From assembly GCA_008638375.1 (NCBI GenBank), contig CM018043.1, forward strand, positions 38,081,396 to 38,145,395: a stretch of 64,000 nucleotides of DNA. Direction: 5' to 3'. Source of the DNA: Nyssa sinensis (Eukaryota > Streptophyta > Magnoliopsida > Cornales > Nyssaceae). Both the position numbers and the translations under genes were made by a program. The notes under the pieces are model-generated. The model was not told the origin of the DNA. It made no database searches and saw only the letters and a program-made list of their open reading frames with translations. Below are positions 62,934 through 64,000 of the stretch, in pieces; position 1 is the stretch's first letter, and every line of letters begins with the position of its first letter.

Positions 62934-64000
62934 CTAGTCTCCAATCATTACTCTACAGTCCCTAAGAATCATGGACCCAATCATTGACATCCCAGAAGGA
63001 ATTTGTACCGATAACAGTTCATCCATAGGTTCAGGTATCTTATGCAGTTTATCAACAAAAGATGGAGACACAAAAGAATGCGTGGATCCAGGGTCAATCA
63101 ACACATATGCAGAAATTCTAGAAATCGGGAGTATACCTGCTACTACAGCATTTGCAGCAGAGGTGTCTCCTGGTAGCAGTGCAAAGACTCTTCCCGGGCG
63201 GCCTTGTGGCTCCTTGCCTTTGTCCTTTGTCTTGGCAAGAGGTACTGGAATAGGCTTCCGTTCTGCGGTGCCGGTAGTTGAGGTAGGGGTTCTCGGGATT
63301 GGTGGATGTTGCGGGCAATCTTTGACTTGGTGTCCCTTATCTCCACATCGGTAGCATGCACCAGTCAGTCGGCGACATTCTCCAGGGTGTAGGTTCTGGC
63401 AGTGAGGGCATCTGGACACTTCCTCAGTTTTCTTCTGACCCTTGTTGCTCTTACTTGGGCCCTCAGTCCTTTGCTTCTTGCTCGGCTGCTCCTTCTTAAA
63501 GTTTTTGCCCTTTTTCTTTCTTTCCTGGGCCTTCAGTTGGTTGAACTCTTCCATGTCCTTTTCAATAACTAGGGCTTTGTTAAGGACATCGGAATAGGTA
63601 TGTAGTTCAAAGGCCGAGACTTTAGTCCGTATTCCGATCCGAAGACCTGCGAGGAATTTCCTTGCCCTATTATGCTCTTCCCTCACCAAAAAGGAAGCAA
63701 ATCTGGACAATGCAGAGAACTTGGCTGCATATTGAATTACGGTCATGTCCCCTTGTTTTAGGGTGGCAAACTCCTGAATTTTTCTCTCCCGGATTGTAGG
63801 GGGAAAGAACATGCCATAAAACTTTTCAATAAAATCGGCCCAGGTAATGGTGGGGTTCTGTACTTGCATCTCGAGCCACCACTTGTAAGCTTCTCCCTGT
63901 AACATGTAAGTGGCTAGCATCACTTTCTCGGCTTCCGAACAAATCAAGAGCTTAAAGGTCTTTTCCATTGACATGACCCACAGCTCAGCTTTCTCGGGGT
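62934..64000 (-). CDS. gag: Second copy of Gag-protease, N-terminus outside window
   Basis: Runs in frame from the right edge (about residue 95 of the other copy) to the TAG at 62934. It includes the end of the Gag core, the basic linker, both zinc knuckles and the protease DPG active-site segment. No amino acid change from the first copy is visible in the shared part; one silent base difference lies at 63183. The start codon should lie about 0.3 kb beyond the edge. Confidence 0.9.
   Translation of the reverse strand, partial: PEKAELWVMSMEKTFKLLICSEAEKVMLATYMLQGEAYKWWLEMQVQNPTITWADFIEKFYGMFFPPTIRERKIQEFATLKQGDMTVIQYAAKFSALSRFASFLVREEHNRARKFLAGLRIGIRTKVSAFELHTYSDVLNKALVIEKDMEEFNQLKAQERKKKGKNFKKEQPSKKQRTEGPSKSNKGQKKTEEVSRCPHCQNLHPGECRRLTGACYRCGDKGHQVKDCPQHPPIPRTPTSTTGTAERKPIPVPLAKTKDKGKEPQGRPGRVFALLPGDTSAANAVVAGILPISRISAYVLIDPGSTHSFVSPSFVDKLHKIPEPMDELLSVQIPSGMSMIGSMILRDCRVMIGD

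Larger units (their letters stand above)
60696..64000 (-). mobile_element. Second internal region of the tandem chromovirus, partial
   Basis: It begins with the polypurine tract (60696-60709) right after the shared LTR and runs to the window edge inside gag. It has the same RT deletion and the same gag-terminal TAG as the first copy. Visible differences are few: 60929 (L527 to H), 61313 (W398 to stop) and 63183 (silent in gag). The remaining gag, the primer site and an outer LTR should lie to the right of the window. Confidence 0.92.

Overview
The window is plant nuclear heterochromatin, almost certainly from an angiosperm with a transposon-rich genome. It is AT-rich, has CT/GA and TA microsatellites, and consists almost wholly of long terminal repeats (LTRs) of Ty3/gypsy-type retrotransposons nested in one another. 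I found no host protein-coding gene, no functional rRNA or tRNA gene and no CRISPR array. Most short reading frames are chance frames inside LTRs.

Left part (1-27817): a stack of related LTRs. A minus-strand LTR (to 3225) abuts a plus-strand LTR (3226 to about 6590) as an inverted pair, followed by a second plus-strand LTR (about 6600-10242). Then comes DNA that looks like a plant mitochondrial transfer (about 10566-16420), split by a solo LTR with a perfect 5-bp target duplication (12854-15988). Next are the 3' part of one LTR (to 17390), a piece of another LTR (17391-18156 and 26433-27817), and inside that a solo LTR with a perfect 5-bp duplication (18157-26427). This last one is itself split by a further solo LTR (21234-26067).

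Middle (27818-38578): remains of a Ty1/copia-like element on the minus strand. A decayed gag and a tRNA-Met-type primer site are visible but no pol. It is split by a solo LTR (33426-38002). Next is a plus-strand LTR (38579-45758) carrying a nested solo LTR with a perfect duplication (39588-43817), then two truncated LTRs (45759-50034).

Right part (50035-64000): a very young chromovirus, Ty3/gypsy with a C-terminal chromodomain and probably of the Tekay/Del group, on the minus strand. It has 3.44-kb LTRs and is arranged LTR-internal-LTR-internal, running off the right edge. Gag, protease, half of RNase H, integrase and chromodomain are readable, but the reverse transcriptase polymerase domain is deleted in both internal copies. 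The element must therefore have spread with help from another element, or been duplicated after insertion. In an active relative, Gag packages RNA, protease matures the polyprotein, RT and RNase H copy the RNA, and integrase inserts the copy, guided by the chromodomain.

The LTRs, although diverged, share an unexpected architecture: an AT-rich hairpin near the 5' end in some, TA and GA tracts, a double TGACGTCA palindrome beside ACCGG motifs, an array of modules with a GGACTC/GAGTCC inverted repeat, a splice-donor/acceptor-like pair enclosing a copy-specific tandem repeat, and a hairpin with an A-rich loop near the 3' end. These shared structures are the most unusual content of the window.
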